Shown here in pieces: positions 34,275 through 44,080 of a DNA stretch of 64,000 nucleotides. Under the pieces are notes generated by a model. It worked only from the letters and a program-made list of their open reading frames with translations. It was not told the origin of the DNA and did no database searches. The translations under genes were made by a program, and so were the position numbers. Source of the DNA: JANWHQ01 sp963775275 (GTDB lineage Bacteria; Pseudomonadota; Alphaproteobacteria; Caulobacterales; Caulobacteraceae); assembly GCA_963775275.1 (NCBI GenBank), contig CAVZII010000005.1:1116001-1180000 (forward strand). The letters run 5' to 3'. The stretch's first letter is position 1; the number at the start of each line of letters is the position of its first letter.

Positions 34275-34343
34275 CGATGTCTCCCATCCTTGCAGATGGG
34301 TCGCGCCCCGTTGGGGGGGCGTGGCCCGCTGGGGGAGATAGAC
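34275..34343 (-). promoter_or_regulatory. Candidate structured leader of serC
   Basis: Just before the serC start the transcript can fold two adjacent hairpins: CGCCCC with GGGGCG (34316-34321 and 34304-34309), and CCCATC with GATGGG (34295-34300 and 34283-34288). The second ends on the ribosome-binding GGGAG. An alternative pairing of TCTCCC (34333-34338) with GGGAGA (34280-34285) would sequester the same site. A serC RNA motif upstream of serC in Alphaproteobacteria is known from comparative genomics. Position and mutually exclusive folds agree with it, but I could not check against its covariance model. Confidence 0.5.
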
Positions 34344-34761
34344 GATTCCGCGGCGATTGCCAGGGGGCGTCCCGACGAAATTTTCGGCGCCCGCCAATCG
34401 AGCCTCCAGGGACGCCGGCGACTCCAAGGCGTCCGCGCGCACGCCGGCGTGGCCCCTGACCGGCGTCCTTGGCGCCTGGCGGCGAGCCTGTCTTCGACGG
34501 CGGCCAGATGAACGGAAGCTGCCAATGGTCCTCAGGGAGGCTTCAGGGCCGGGGTGGTCTGATGCGGACGTCCGGGATGGCTTGCGCCCCTTGCCATCCC
34601 GGCGCTTCGGTCCGGGTGGGGCGCACAGTCCGGCGGCGAGCGTGCATTTTCCGCCGCCCCATGGCGCCCCGGCGGGGCGCGGTCCCATCATCTCCTCCGG
34701 GGCCGCGCCCTTGCCCGGATCCTGGCCGACGCCGAGCCTGGCCCCCCAGCCCGGCCCGGGA
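34344..34761. other. Gene-poor gap with a hairpin upstream of serC
   Basis: About 420 bases between the serC leader and the stop of the outer-membrane efflux gene. I find no supportable gene. It contains one perfect 10-base-pair hairpin, CCGGGATGGC (34572-34581) with GCCATCCCGG (34593-34602) and an 11-base loop, without a T-run on either side. The serC promoter should be here. Confidence 0.5.
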
Positions 34762-36207
34762 TCAGCGGGAGGCCACGGCCGCCTTGCCGGGCGGGTCCGG
34801 CGACCAGCCGCCGCCCAGAGCCTTGAAGACCTGGACCGACCTTTCCATCAGCGAGATCCGCGCCGCGGTCAGCTGGCGGCTGGCCGCGCGCCAGATCGCC
34901 TCGGCCTGCAGGGCCGCCGTCACATCGTCGAGACCGGCGGCATAGCGGGCCGCGGCCGCCTGGTAGGCCGAATGCGCCCGCCCCTCCGCATCCTGCAGCC
35001 CGGCCACGCGGTCGCGGTCCGAAGCGAGGCCGGAGAGTGTCGTCTCGGCCTCGGCATAGGCGGTCTGGACGGCCTTCTCATAGGCGACGACGTCCTGCTC
35101 GGCGACGGCGCGCCGGGCGTGGATCTGGGCGATCAGCCGCGGCCGGTCGAGCACCGGCGCGCTGAGGGCGGCGCCCGCGCTGAAGGCGGTGGAGGCGTAG
35201 CCGAAAGGCCCGGTGGACTTGGAGACGACGGCGGACGGATCGAGGTTGATCGTGGGCCAGAGCGCGAGGTCGGCGGTCCTGAGCGCGCCGGCCGCGGAGA
35301 CGATCCGCTGCTCGGCGGCCCTGACGTCGGGCCGACGGCGCAGGAGGTCGCCCGGCGCGGTCGCCGGGACCGGCGGCAGGGTCCCCACATCGCCCGCCAC
35401 AGGCAGGCTCGCGACCCGATCGAAGCCGCGGCCCAGCAGCACGAGAAGCGACCGCTGGGCGGCCAGGAGCTGGGCCTGGAGGTCCCGCGCCTCGGCGCGC
35501 GCCGCCTCGGCCTGGGCGCGGGCCTGGTCCGCATCGGAGAGCGGGGAAAGACCGGCCTTGAACCGGGCCTCGGCCGCCGCCGCGAGGTCGTCGTCGATGC
35601 GCGCGGTCTCGCGGGCGTCGCGGATCTGCAAGGCCAAGCCCCGGGCCTGGAACAGGGACTGGGCCACCTGGGCGATCAAGGCCGTGCGGGCGGCCTGGTA
35701 GTCGAAGAGCGCGGCCTCGAGCTCCGCGTCGGCGGTCTTCTTGCCGGCAGAACGGCGGCCGAGGAGATCGAGCTCCCAGCTCACGGCGAACTGGCCCTGG
35801 AGGCTGTTGGTGTCGCCGGGCTGGGTGAGGACGCCGCCGAGCGACGCCGCCGCCGATTCCAGCACCCTGGCGTGGGTTCGCGCGACCGAGCCCGTTACGG
35901 CGCCCTGGGGGATGAAGAGCTGGTCCAGCGTCGCGCGGCGGACCGCGCCGGCCTGGGCGAGGACGGCGAGCGCGCTCTTCTGGTCCGGCGCGTGGGCCAA
36001 GGCCTCGTCCACCAGGGCGTCGAGCTGGTCGTCGCCGTAGAGGGTCCACCAGCGGTCCAGCGCGGCCGCCTCCAGGCCGCCGTCGCTCGGGCGAGGCGCC
36101 TCATAGGCCGACGGCGGGCTCGCCTGGGGCGGGCGGACGTGGGACGTGACGCATCCGCCGAGCCCCGCCGCCGCGACGGCGAGCGCGATGGGCAGGAACC
36201 TACTCAT
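34762..36207 (-). CDS. Outer-membrane efflux lipoprotein (NodT/OprM type)
   Basis: A 481-residue TolC-like outer-membrane channel. The signal sequence ends in a lipobox (LGGC, Cys19), so it is lipid-anchored, as in the NodT group. Two repeated efflux domains follow: the first contains DRWWTLYGDDQLDALVDEAL and VSWELDLLGR; the second contains RRRPDVRAAEQRI and a long helical hairpin rich in Ala and Gln. It is the last gene of a leftward operon with two permeases, an ATPase and a membrane-fusion protein, and overlaps the preceding permease gene by 8 bases. It should be the exit duct of that system. Confidence 0.93.
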   Translation of the reverse strand: MSRFLPIALAVAAAGLGGCVTSHVRPPQASPPSAYEAPRPSDGGLEAAALDRWWTLYGDDQLDALVDEALAHAPDQKSALAVLAQAGAVRRATLDQLFIPQGAVTGSVARTHARVLESAAASLGGVLTQPGDTNSLQGQFAVSWELDLLGRRSAGKKTADAELEAALFDYQAARTALIAQVAQSLFQARGLALQIRDARETARIDDDLAAAAEARFKAGLSPLSDADQARAQAEAARAEARDLQAQLLAAQRSLLVLLGRGFDRVASLPVAGDVGTLPPVPATAPGDLLRRRPDVRAAEQRIVSAAGALRTADLALWPTINLDPSAVVSKSTGPFGYASTAFSAGAALSAPVLDRPRLIAQIHARRAVAEQDVVAYEKAVQTAYAEAETTLSGLASDRDRVAGLQDAEGRAHSAYQAAAARYAAGLDDVTAALQAEAIWRAASRQLTAARISLMERSVQVFKALGGGWSPDPPGKAAVASR

Positions 36208-38698
36208 AGCGAAGCGCCGTCGCGGGCTTGGACCGGGCGACGCTGAAGGCTTGCGCCGACACGGTGGCCCAGGCGATGAGCACGGCCGCGGCCGAGGCGG
36301 CGAGGAAGAGCCAGGGCGGCAGGCCCACCCGGTAGGCGAAGCCCTTCAGCCAGTGGTCCATCGCCCAGAAGGCGACGGGCCAGGCGATCAGGTTCGCCCA
36401 GAGCACCGGCTTGGTGAACTGCCACAGCAGCAGGCGCACGATGTCCGAGGTCCGCGCGCCCATGGCCTTGCGCACCCCGATCTCCTTGGTGCGCCGCTCG
36501 GTGGTGAAGGCCGCGAGCGCGAAGAGGCCGAGGCAGGCGATGAAGATCGCCAGGCCCGCCAGCACCGCGATGACCACACCCTGGGTGATCACGTCCCGGT
36601 AGAGGTCCTGCACCGCCCGGTTCTCAAAGACATAGGCGCCGGCGCCGACGTGGCCGGTCGCGCGCCAGGCCCGGTCGATCGCGTGCAGGGTCTCGGGCAT
36701 CGACCTCCCGTCGAGCTTGGCGATCACGAACCGGGTGCGCAGCGGATCGACGTAGTAGAGCGACGGCTCGATGGCCGTGCGGATCGAGCCGAGGGTGAAG
36801 TCCGGAACCACCCCGACGACCTGGGAGACCTGATCCTGCGGAATCACCCCGGGCGGCGCCTGCGCCCAGCGGACCCACGAGAAACTCTTGCCCACCGCAT
36901 CGGCGGGATTGGCGAAGCCCATGGCCCGCGCGGCGGTCTGGTTGAGCACGATGGGCGGCTGCACTTTCGGCCCGGCGCCGGGCTGTTCGAGGACGAGATC
37001 CTCGCCCCGCGCCCTGGAGAAGAACCGGCCGGCGACCGGCTTCAGACCCTGAAGCTCGAAAAAGCCGACGTCGACCTGGGCCTCGTTGATGGTCTGCATC
37101 GAACGGTCGGGATGGAAGATGACCGTCAGGCTCGATCCCATGCCGAGGGCGGGAACGCCGCCGCAGGAGACGGCTCTCACGCCGGCCAGGGCCTCGACCT
37201 CCTGGCGGAAGGCCGAACGGCAGGGCGCGGCCATCCGGATCACCTGGCTGTCGTCGACCCTTAAGGCGTCATGGAGGGCGAAGCTGGTCTGGCGGTAGAT
37301 GGTCGCCGTCATCACGATCAGGCCGATCAGGATGGCGAACTGGCCCACGACCAGCACCTGACGCACGACGGCCGAGCCGTAAGGCTGCGCCGCGCCGCCC
37401 TTCAGCGCGGAGGCCGGGCGGAAGCCCGAGAGCGCCAGCGACGGGTAGAGCCCTGCGAGCGCGGCCGTGAGCAGGGCCGCCGCGACGAGGGCGAGGCCGA
37501 GGCGCGGATCGCCGAGATAGTCGAACCTCAAGGTGCGCTGCAGGAAGGCGTTCAGGTAGGGCAGCGACAGCTCGGCCAGGGCGACGGCGAGCACCATGGC
37601 GATCAGGACGTAGATCAGCGCCTCGCCCATGAACTGGACGACGAGGTCGCGCCGGCGCGCGCCGACGGCCTTGCGCACCCCGACCTCCACGGCCCGGCGC
37701 GCGGCGCGGGCGGTCATCAGCGTCACGAAGTTGATCGCCGCGATGACGACGATCAGGGCCCCCACGGCGGCCAGCCCCGCATCGACCTTCCGGTCGCCGG
37801 GCGGGCGGACCACGCCGCCGCCGAGGCCGTTGCTGGTCGAGGAGAAGTGCAGCCCGCGCAGCGGCGACAGCCGGTAGCGGTAGTTCGAGGACGCGCCGCC
37901 CGGGACGGGATAGTGCCGGTCGGCGAAGGCCTTGAGGCCCGCCCGGACGGAGTCGGGCGAGGCGCCGGGCTTCAGCCTCAGGTAGGTCATGGTGGGCGTG
38001 CTGTAGGGGTTCGGATGCCGCTCGAGGAAGGACGTCACCGAGAAGGGCGCGCGGGCGGCGGCGAAGACCTGGGCGGCAAGGTGGGTGTTGGAGGGGATGT
38101 CCTGGAGCACCGCCAGCACCCGCATCGGGTGGAACCCGGCCATGACGCGCGCCTCATCGGGCGGCAGGCCGTCGGCGTCGGGCGCGACGTTGACCAGGAG
38201 CGTCCTGCCGATGGGTGCGTCCTGGCCGAAATACCTGCGGGCGGCCTCGCGGGTCAGGACGAGGCCGTCGGGCGCGTTCAGGGCCGCGTCGGGATCGCCC
38301 GCCAGCACGGGATAGCGCAAGAGGTCGAAGAAGCCGGGGTCGGCCCAGACCACCTGCGCCTCGGTCGACACGTCGCCTCTCCTGACCAGCGCGCCGGAGG
38401 CCGTGATGCGGGCGATCTGCGCCACCTGCGGAAAGTCCAGCTTCAGCTGGGCCGCGGCGGTCACGTGCGCGTTGTCCAGCACCGTGGGCTTCTTGCCCGG
38501 AAGCGAGAGGACCGTGTCGAGGCGATAGACGCTCTGGTAACCGGGGATGAAGGTCTCGTAGCTGTACTCGTCGCGCAGGTAGAGGCCGATCAGGATCGCG
38601 GCGGTGAAGCTGACGGTCAGGCCGAGCACGGTGATGCCCGCGTAGAGCCAGTTGCGCCTGAGGTTGCCGAGGGCGGAGGTCAGGTAGTTGCGCAGCAT
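36200..38698 (-). CDS. MacB/FtsX-type ABC transporter permease (second)
   Basis: An 832-residue membrane protein with the duplicated FtsX layout. It has an N-terminal helix (MLRNYLTSALGNLRRNWLYAG), a large periplasmic domain of MacB-PCD type, a first three-helix FtsX block with VEVGVRKAVGARRRDLVVQF, a second helix and periplasmic domain, and a final FtsX block with KEIGVRKAMGARTSDIVRLL. Both coupling motifs that touch the ATPase are present. It is clearly paralogous to the preceding gene (38719-41211) and probably forms a heterodimer with it. It ends overlapping the outer-membrane channel gene by 8 bases. Confidence 0.92.
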   Translation of the reverse strand: MLRNYLTSALGNLRRNWLYAGITVLGLTVSFTAAILIGLYLRDEYSYETFIPGYQSVYRLDTVLSLPGKKPTVLDNAHVTAAAQLKLDFPQVAQIARITASGALVRRGDVSTEAQVVWADPGFFDLLRYPVLAGDPDAALNAPDGLVLTREAARRYFGQDAPIGRTLLVNVAPDADGLPPDEARVMAGFHPMRVLAVLQDIPSNTHLAAQVFAAARAPFSVTSFLERHPNPYSTPTMTYLRLKPGASPDSVRAGLKAFADRHYPVPGGASSNYRYRLSPLRGLHFSSTSNGLGGGVVRPPGDRKVDAGLAAVGALIVVIAAINFVTLMTARAARRAVEVGVRKAVGARRRDLVVQFMGEALIYVLIAMVLAVALAELSLPYLNAFLQRTLRFDYLGDPRLGLALVAAALLTAALAGLYPSLALSGFRPASALKGGAAQPYGSAVVRQVLVVGQFAILIGLIVMTATIYRQTSFALHDALRVDDSQVIRMAAPCRSAFRQEVEALAGVRAVSCGGVPALGMGSSLTVIFHPDRSMQTINEAQVDVGFFELQGLKPVAGRFFSRARGEDLVLEQPGAGPKVQPPIVLNQTAARAMGFANPADAVGKSFSWVRWAQAPPGVIPQDQVSQVVGVVPDFTLGSIRTAIEPSLYYVDPLRTRFVIAKLDGRSMPETLHAIDRAWRATGHVGAGAYVFENRAVQDLYRDVITQGVVIAVLAGLAIFIACLGLFALAAFTTERRTKEIGVRKAMGARTSDIVRLLLWQFTKPVLWANLIAWPVAFWAMDHWLKGFAYRVGLPPWLFLAASAAAVLIAWATVSAQAFSVARSKPATALRYE

Positions 38699-38718
38699 CG
38701 CGAGCCTCCTAGAGCGGC

Positions 38719-41211
38719 CTATTCATAGCGGAGCGCCGAGACCGGCCGGGCGCGCGCGACGAGCCAGGCGTGCGCCGACACGGTCGCCCAGGCGATGAGG
38801 ACGGCGGCCGCGGTCGCCGCCAGGAACAGCCAGAGCGGCAGGTCCACGCGGTAGGCGAAGCCGTGCAGCCAGTGGTCCATGGCCCAGAAGGCCGCGGGCC
38901 AGGCGATCAGGTTGGCCCAGAGCACCGGCCGGGTGAACTGCCAGAGCAGCAGGCGCATGATGTCGCCCGTCTCTGCGCCCATGGCCTTGCGAACCCCGAT
39001 CTCCTTGACCCGCCGCTCGGTGGTGAAGGCGGCGAGCGCGAACAGGCCCAGGCACGCGATGAGGATGGCGAGACCGGCGCAGATCCCGATCGCGATCCCC
39101 TGGGTGATCACATCCTTGTAGAGGTCCTGGACGACCCGGCTCTCGAACTCCAGCGGCAGGGGCCGGTCGTGGCCCGTCGCCCGCCAGGCCCGCCTGATGC
39201 CGCTGATGGTCTCCGACATCCGGCCGCCGTTCAGCTTGGCGACCATGAACCCCGACGCGCCGGGATCGACGTAGTACATCGTCGGATCGATGCGCTCGCG
39301 AACCGTGCCCAGGGTGAAGTCGCGCACGACGCCGACCACCTGGGAGCCGCCGCCCGCCTGGGCGGGCGCGCCGGTCGGCGAGGTGGTCCAACGGGCCCAG
39401 TGGACGGTCTGGCCGACGGCGTCCGTCGGGGTCTTGAACCCGAGCCGCCGCGCGGCGGTCTCGTTCAGCACGAGGCTCGGCAGACCGCCCGCCGCCGCGC
39501 CCGCGCCGCGCAGCAGGACGTCCTGGCCCCTGGAAGGATCGAAGAACCGGCCCGCCAGCGGCGTAAGGCCCTGGACCCTGAAGAAGCCCAGACCGACCGG
39601 GCCGAGATGCACGGTCACGGGGATGCGGCCGGCCGCGCTGGCGCCGGTGGCGGACACGTTGCGGTCCACGACGAATCCCGAGGCGCAGGCGACTCCCCTG
39701 ACGCCCGGCAGGCTGGCGATGTCCTGTTCGAGGGCGGTTTCACAGGTCGCTCCGATCCGAACCACCTGGTCCGTGTCGAGCCGAAGCGCCCGGCCCAGGG
39801 CGAAGCTGGTCTGCCGGTAGATCGTCGCCGTCATGACCACCAGCCCGATCAGGGCGGCGAACTGGATCACGACCAGGGTCTGCCGCACCGCCGCGGACCC
39901 GGTCGATTGTCCGACGCCGCCCTTGAGCGCCGGGGCCGGCCGGAACCCCGACATGATCGCCGCCGGATAGGCGCCGGCCAGGACGGTGGTCAGCGCGACG
40001 ACGCCGAGGATGGCCGCGGCCAGGCGCGGATCGGTCAGGTAGTCGAAGCGGATGTCGCGTCCGACAAAGGCGTTCATGTCGGGCGTCAGGACTTCGGCCA
40101 GGGAGAGCCCGATCAACATGCTGGCGAGGACATAGATCAGCGCCTCGCCCATGAACTGCACGACGAGGTCGCGCCGGCGGGCGCCCACGGCCTTGCGGAC
40201 CCCGACCTCGACGGCGCGGCGCGTGGCGCGGGCGGTCATCAGAGTCACGAAGTTGATCGCCGCGATGGCGATGATCAGAAGGCCGATCGCCCCGATCCCC
40301 GCATCGACCATGCGGTCGCCCCGAGGACGGAATCCGAGGCCGGACTGGTTTGCGGCGAAGTGCAGTTCGGCCAGCGGCGCCAGGCTGAACTTGAACATCG
40401 AGGCGCCGCCGTTCGGGGCGGCGTAGCGCCGATCGGCGAAGGCCGTCAGCCCGGCGTCGATGGCGTCCGCCGACGCGCCAGGCTTCAGCTTCACATAGAC
40501 GAGCGTGTCCAGGGCGAACGGCGAGGGATGCCGATCATCGAGGGCGATCGTCGAGAGCGCCGCGCGTCCGGACCCGAAGGCGCCCACGGTGATGTGCGAG
40601 GAGGACGGCAGGTCATCCAGCACGGCCAGGACGCGCATCACCTGCGACGAGGCGAACCTGCGCGCGTCATCGGGCTCCAGGCCCGGCGGAGCGGTCGCCA
40701 TCGAGACCCGCAGCGTCCTGCCGATCGGCGCGTCTTCGCCGAAGTACCTGCGCGCCGTCCGGCGCGTGAGCACCAGCCCGTCCGGCGCCTCGAGCGCCGC
40801 GTCCGGATCGCCCGCCAGAACCGGCAGGCGCAGAACCTTGAAGAAGCCGGGGTCGACCCACGCCAGGGGCTCGACGAACTCCACGTCCGCCCGCCGCAGG
40901 CCGACCTCGTCGACCTGCATGCGCGCCGTCCGTTCCACGCCCGGAAAGTCCATGGCGAGATCGGCGGCGGCCGTGGCTTGCAGATAGTCGCCCCGGACCG
41001 GCGCCCCCCCTGGAACGGTGATGGCCGCCTCCATCCGGTAGACGCGGTGGTGATCGGGGATGAAGCGGTCGAAGCTCAGCTCGTCGCGCAGAAAGAGCCC
41101 GACGAGGATCGCCGCGGCGAAGCTGACGGCGAGGCCGAGGATGGTGACTCCCGTGTAGAGCCAATTGCGCCCGAGGTTGCCCAGCGCCGAGCTCAGATAG
41201 TTGCGGAGCAC
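38719..41211 (-). CDS. MacB/FtsX-type ABC transporter permease (first)
   Basis: An 830-residue paralogue of the following permease, same layout: MLRNYLSSALGNLGRNWLYTG at the N-terminus, a MacB-like periplasmic domain, VEVGVRKAVGARRRDLVVQF in the first FtsX block and KEIGVRKAMGAETGDIMRLL in the second. The two genes are 20 bases apart and must come from tandem duplication. Two diverged permeases plus one ATPase gene fit a heterodimeric transporter. A strong hairpin with T-run precedes this gene, so its expression may be lower than that of the ATPase and adaptor. Confidence 0.92.
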   Translation of the reverse strand: MLRNYLSSALGNLGRNWLYTGVTILGLAVSFAAAILVGLFLRDELSFDRFIPDHHRVYRMEAAITVPGGAPVRGDYLQATAAADLAMDFPGVERTARMQVDEVGLRRADVEFVEPLAWVDPGFFKVLRLPVLAGDPDAALEAPDGLVLTRRTARRYFGEDAPIGRTLRVSMATAPPGLEPDDARRFASSQVMRVLAVLDDLPSSSHITVGAFGSGRAALSTIALDDRHPSPFALDTLVYVKLKPGASADAIDAGLTAFADRRYAAPNGGASMFKFSLAPLAELHFAANQSGLGFRPRGDRMVDAGIGAIGLLIIAIAAINFVTLMTARATRRAVEVGVRKAVGARRRDLVVQFMGEALIYVLASMLIGLSLAEVLTPDMNAFVGRDIRFDYLTDPRLAAAILGVVALTTVLAGAYPAAIMSGFRPAPALKGGVGQSTGSAAVRQTLVVIQFAALIGLVVMTATIYRQTSFALGRALRLDTDQVVRIGATCETALEQDIASLPGVRGVACASGFVVDRNVSATGASAAGRIPVTVHLGPVGLGFFRVQGLTPLAGRFFDPSRGQDVLLRGAGAAAGGLPSLVLNETAARRLGFKTPTDAVGQTVHWARWTTSPTGAPAQAGGGSQVVGVVRDFTLGTVRERIDPTMYYVDPGASGFMVAKLNGGRMSETISGIRRAWRATGHDRPLPLEFESRVVQDLYKDVITQGIAIGICAGLAILIACLGLFALAAFTTERRVKEIGVRKAMGAETGDIMRLLLWQFTRPVLWANLIAWPAAFWAMDHWLHGFAYRVDLPLWLFLAATAAAVLIAWATVSAHAWLVARARPVSALRYE

Positions 41212-41238
41212 CGGTCAGGCCCCCGCCCGGGCGGCGAG

Positions 41239-41278
41239 AAAAAGGCCCCCGGCCGCGCAAGGCTTTGCGGCCGGGGGC
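41239..41278 (-). terminator. Intrinsic terminator or attenuator inside the efflux operon
   Basis: On the minus strand a 12-base-pair stem (GCCCCCGGCCGC, 41267-41278, with its complement at 41245-41256) with a 10-base loop is followed by CC and then TTTTT (41239-41243). It lies in the 146-base gap between the ATPase stop and the first permease start. It has the form of a Rho-independent terminator within an otherwise tightly packed operon. Confidence 0.75.
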
Positions 41279-41357
41279 GCCCTGCTCGGGAGGAGCGCGC
41301 GGGCAAGTCCGATATCGGTTGATCGCCGCCGAAGCGTCATTTGGATCCAGGCCCTGG

Positions 41358-42049
<692 letters not shown>

Positions 42050-42053
<4 letters not shown>

Positions 42054-43321
42054 TTCTTGAGATCGATGCGGTCGATCTTGTCGAAACCCTGGTAGTCGGA
42101 GGTGATCACCCGCTCGCCGGCCTCGAGCCCGGACAGGATCTCCACCTGGTCCGAGTTGCGCCGGCCGATCTTGATGCGCCGGCGGTCCGCGTGGCGGCCG
42201 TCCGGGGTCAGGACGAAGGCGTAGTCGCCTCCCGAACGCTCCAGGAACGCGCCGGCGGGCAGGACCAGGCCCGGCCGGTCGGCGCCCAGCGAGAGCCGCC
42301 CCTGGACCGCCTGGCCGGGCAGGACGTCGGACGGCGGCTTGCCCTGGAACTGCAGGTCGACGGTGAAGACGCCGTTCTGGACCTGGGGGTAGATGCGGTC
42401 GACGACGAGCTTGAGCGTGCGGCCGTCCAGGTCGATGTCGGCGACCTGGCCGCGGGCGATGCGGCCCAGGTAATACTCGTCGACGTTCGCCGAGACCTTG
42501 AAGCCGGTGTCCAGGGTGATCTCGCCCAGCCGGTCGCCGTGGTTGCGGATCTGGCCGAGCTGGAGGTCCATGGCGGTGAGCCGGCCGGAGGCCGGCGCGC
42601 GCACGGTCAGGTCGTCCAGTTTTGCGCGGGTGACGCGCAGGCTCTGCTCGAGGCTGGCGAGCTCAGTGCGGATCTTCGGGAGCTGGGCCTTGCGGAGCGC
42701 CTCCTGGCGCGTGTTGGTCTGGGTCTGGATCGGCCGCAGCGTCTCGTTGTAGGCGAGCTCGTCGTGGACCTGCTGGCCCTGCTCGCCCGCGACGACGCCG
42801 GTCGAAAGCAAGGGATCGCGCCGGGACGCCATCTCGGTCAGCCGCTGGATGTTGTAGTCGATCAGGGCCAGGGCCTTGGCGTTGTCGGCCCGGTTCTGCT
42901 CGAGCTGTTTCTCGTAGCTCTGGACCTGGGTGATCGACTCCACGAGCCGGCCTTCGCGGTCCAGCACGTCCAGCTCGAGCTGGGTGTTGCGGAAGACCAG
43001 CAGCGGCTGGCCGGCTGTGACCCGGTCGCCGGCGTGGACGAGGATCTTCTGCACCTGGCCGCCTTCCAGCGCGTCCAGGTAGATGACATCGCGCGGGACG
43101 ATCTTGCCCTGCAGCGTGGTCAGGTCGTGGAAGACGCCCCGCTGAACCGTGTCGATGCTCACCGTGCCGACGGGCACGCGCACCGTGCGGCGCGCGGGGG
43201 CGAGGAAGGCCACGGCCATGACGAGGACCACGACGACGGCCGCGGCCCCGCCCGCGACCAGGAGGACGGGCCTCGATCGCCAGGGCGGCCGTTGCAGCCG
43301 TCGGTCCATCCCGTCGCTCAT
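42050..43321 (-). CDS. Periplasmic adaptor (membrane-fusion) subunit, MacA/HlyD type
   Basis: A 423-residue protein that bridges the inner-membrane permease and outer-membrane channel. It has an N-terminal membrane anchor (LLVAGGAAAVVVVLVMAVAFLA), a split biotinyl-lipoyl-like domain (GGQVQKILVHAGDRVTAGQPLLVF and VRAPASGRLT), a long coiled-coil hairpin between them (about 115-235), and a C-terminal barrel. It is the first gene of the operon and overlaps the ATPase gene by 4 bases (ATGA). The divergent two-component genes start about 210 bases away, so its promoter is the likely target of their regulator. Confidence 0.93.
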
Positions 43322-43531
43322 CGGGCCTCCTCTGGACGATGAGTATGGATCGTCGGGGAGACAGGACGAACCGGCGCGGATTCAACGCCTTAGGCCCGCC
43401 GGCGCGGCTCGGAGGGGCCGCGAAGTGTCCGGAAGCGGACAACAGGAGCGCCGGCCGCGGGCGCCCGGTCCGCCTAAGGCCTTGGCGCGGCTGGCTTTCC
43501 GGAATCCGGCGCGCGGGCTTAGCCTCGCGGC

Positions 43532-44080
43532 ATGGATCGGCTCGGCTCCATCCTGGTGCTCGACGATGACGCGGACGTCCTGAAGGCGGCGGCGATGGCG
43601 CTCGGGCGAGCGGCCGCGCGGGTGGACGTCCTGGCCGACCCGGCCGGCGTCGATGCGGCGCTGCAGGCGCGCGACTACGACGTCGTGCTGCTGGACATGA
43701 ACTTCACGCTCGGAGAGCACTCCGGCGCGGCCGGGCTGGACGCGCTGGCGGGGATCCAGATCCGGGACCCGACCCTGTCGGTGGTGCTGATGACCGTCTA
43801 TGGCGGCGTGTCTCTGGCGGTCGAGGCGCTGAAGCGCGGCGCCGCCGACTTCGTGCTCAAGCCCTGGCGCAACGAGAAGCTGCTGGACGCCCTCGAGGCC
43901 GCCGCGGCCCTGACCCGGGCCCAGCGCGCGGCGCGGGACAGCCTGAACCTGGACCTGATCGAGAAGCACGCCATCGAGCGGGCCCTGGCGCGTCATGACG
44001 GCAACATCAGCCAGGCCGCCGCCGCGCTCGGCCTGACCCGCCCGGCGCTCTACCGACGGATGGCCAAGCATGGCCTCTAG
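43532..44080 (+). CDS. Response regulator with receiver and Fis-type DNA-binding domain
   Basis: A 182-residue NtrC-relative without the central AAA+ domain. The receiver starts SILVLDDDADVL; the phosphoacceptor is Asp55 in DVVLLDMNFT, with Thr in VVLMTVYGG and Lys in DFVLKPWRN. After a linker, a Fis-type helix-turn-helix (about 145-180: IERALARHDGNISQAAAALGLTRPALYRRM) ends the protein. Lacking the sigma-54 contact domain, it should act as an ordinary activator or repressor (compare PrrA/ActR). It overlaps the kinase gene by 11 bases and is divergent from the efflux operon, its likely target. Confidence 0.93.
   Translation: MDRLGSILVLDDDADVLKAAAMALGRAAARVDVLADPAGVDAALQARDYDVVLLDMNFTLGEHSGAAGLDALAGIQIRDPTLSVVLMTVYGGVSLAVEALKRGAADFVLKPWRNEKLLDALEAAAALTRAQRAARDSLNLDLIEKHAIERALARHDGNISQAAAALGLTRPALYRRMAKHGL

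Noticed and set aside
34469..34945. Plus-strand frame in the gap upstream of serC
   Set aside because: It has low-complexity Pro/Arg translation, overlaps the efflux channel gene antisense and has no initiation signal.
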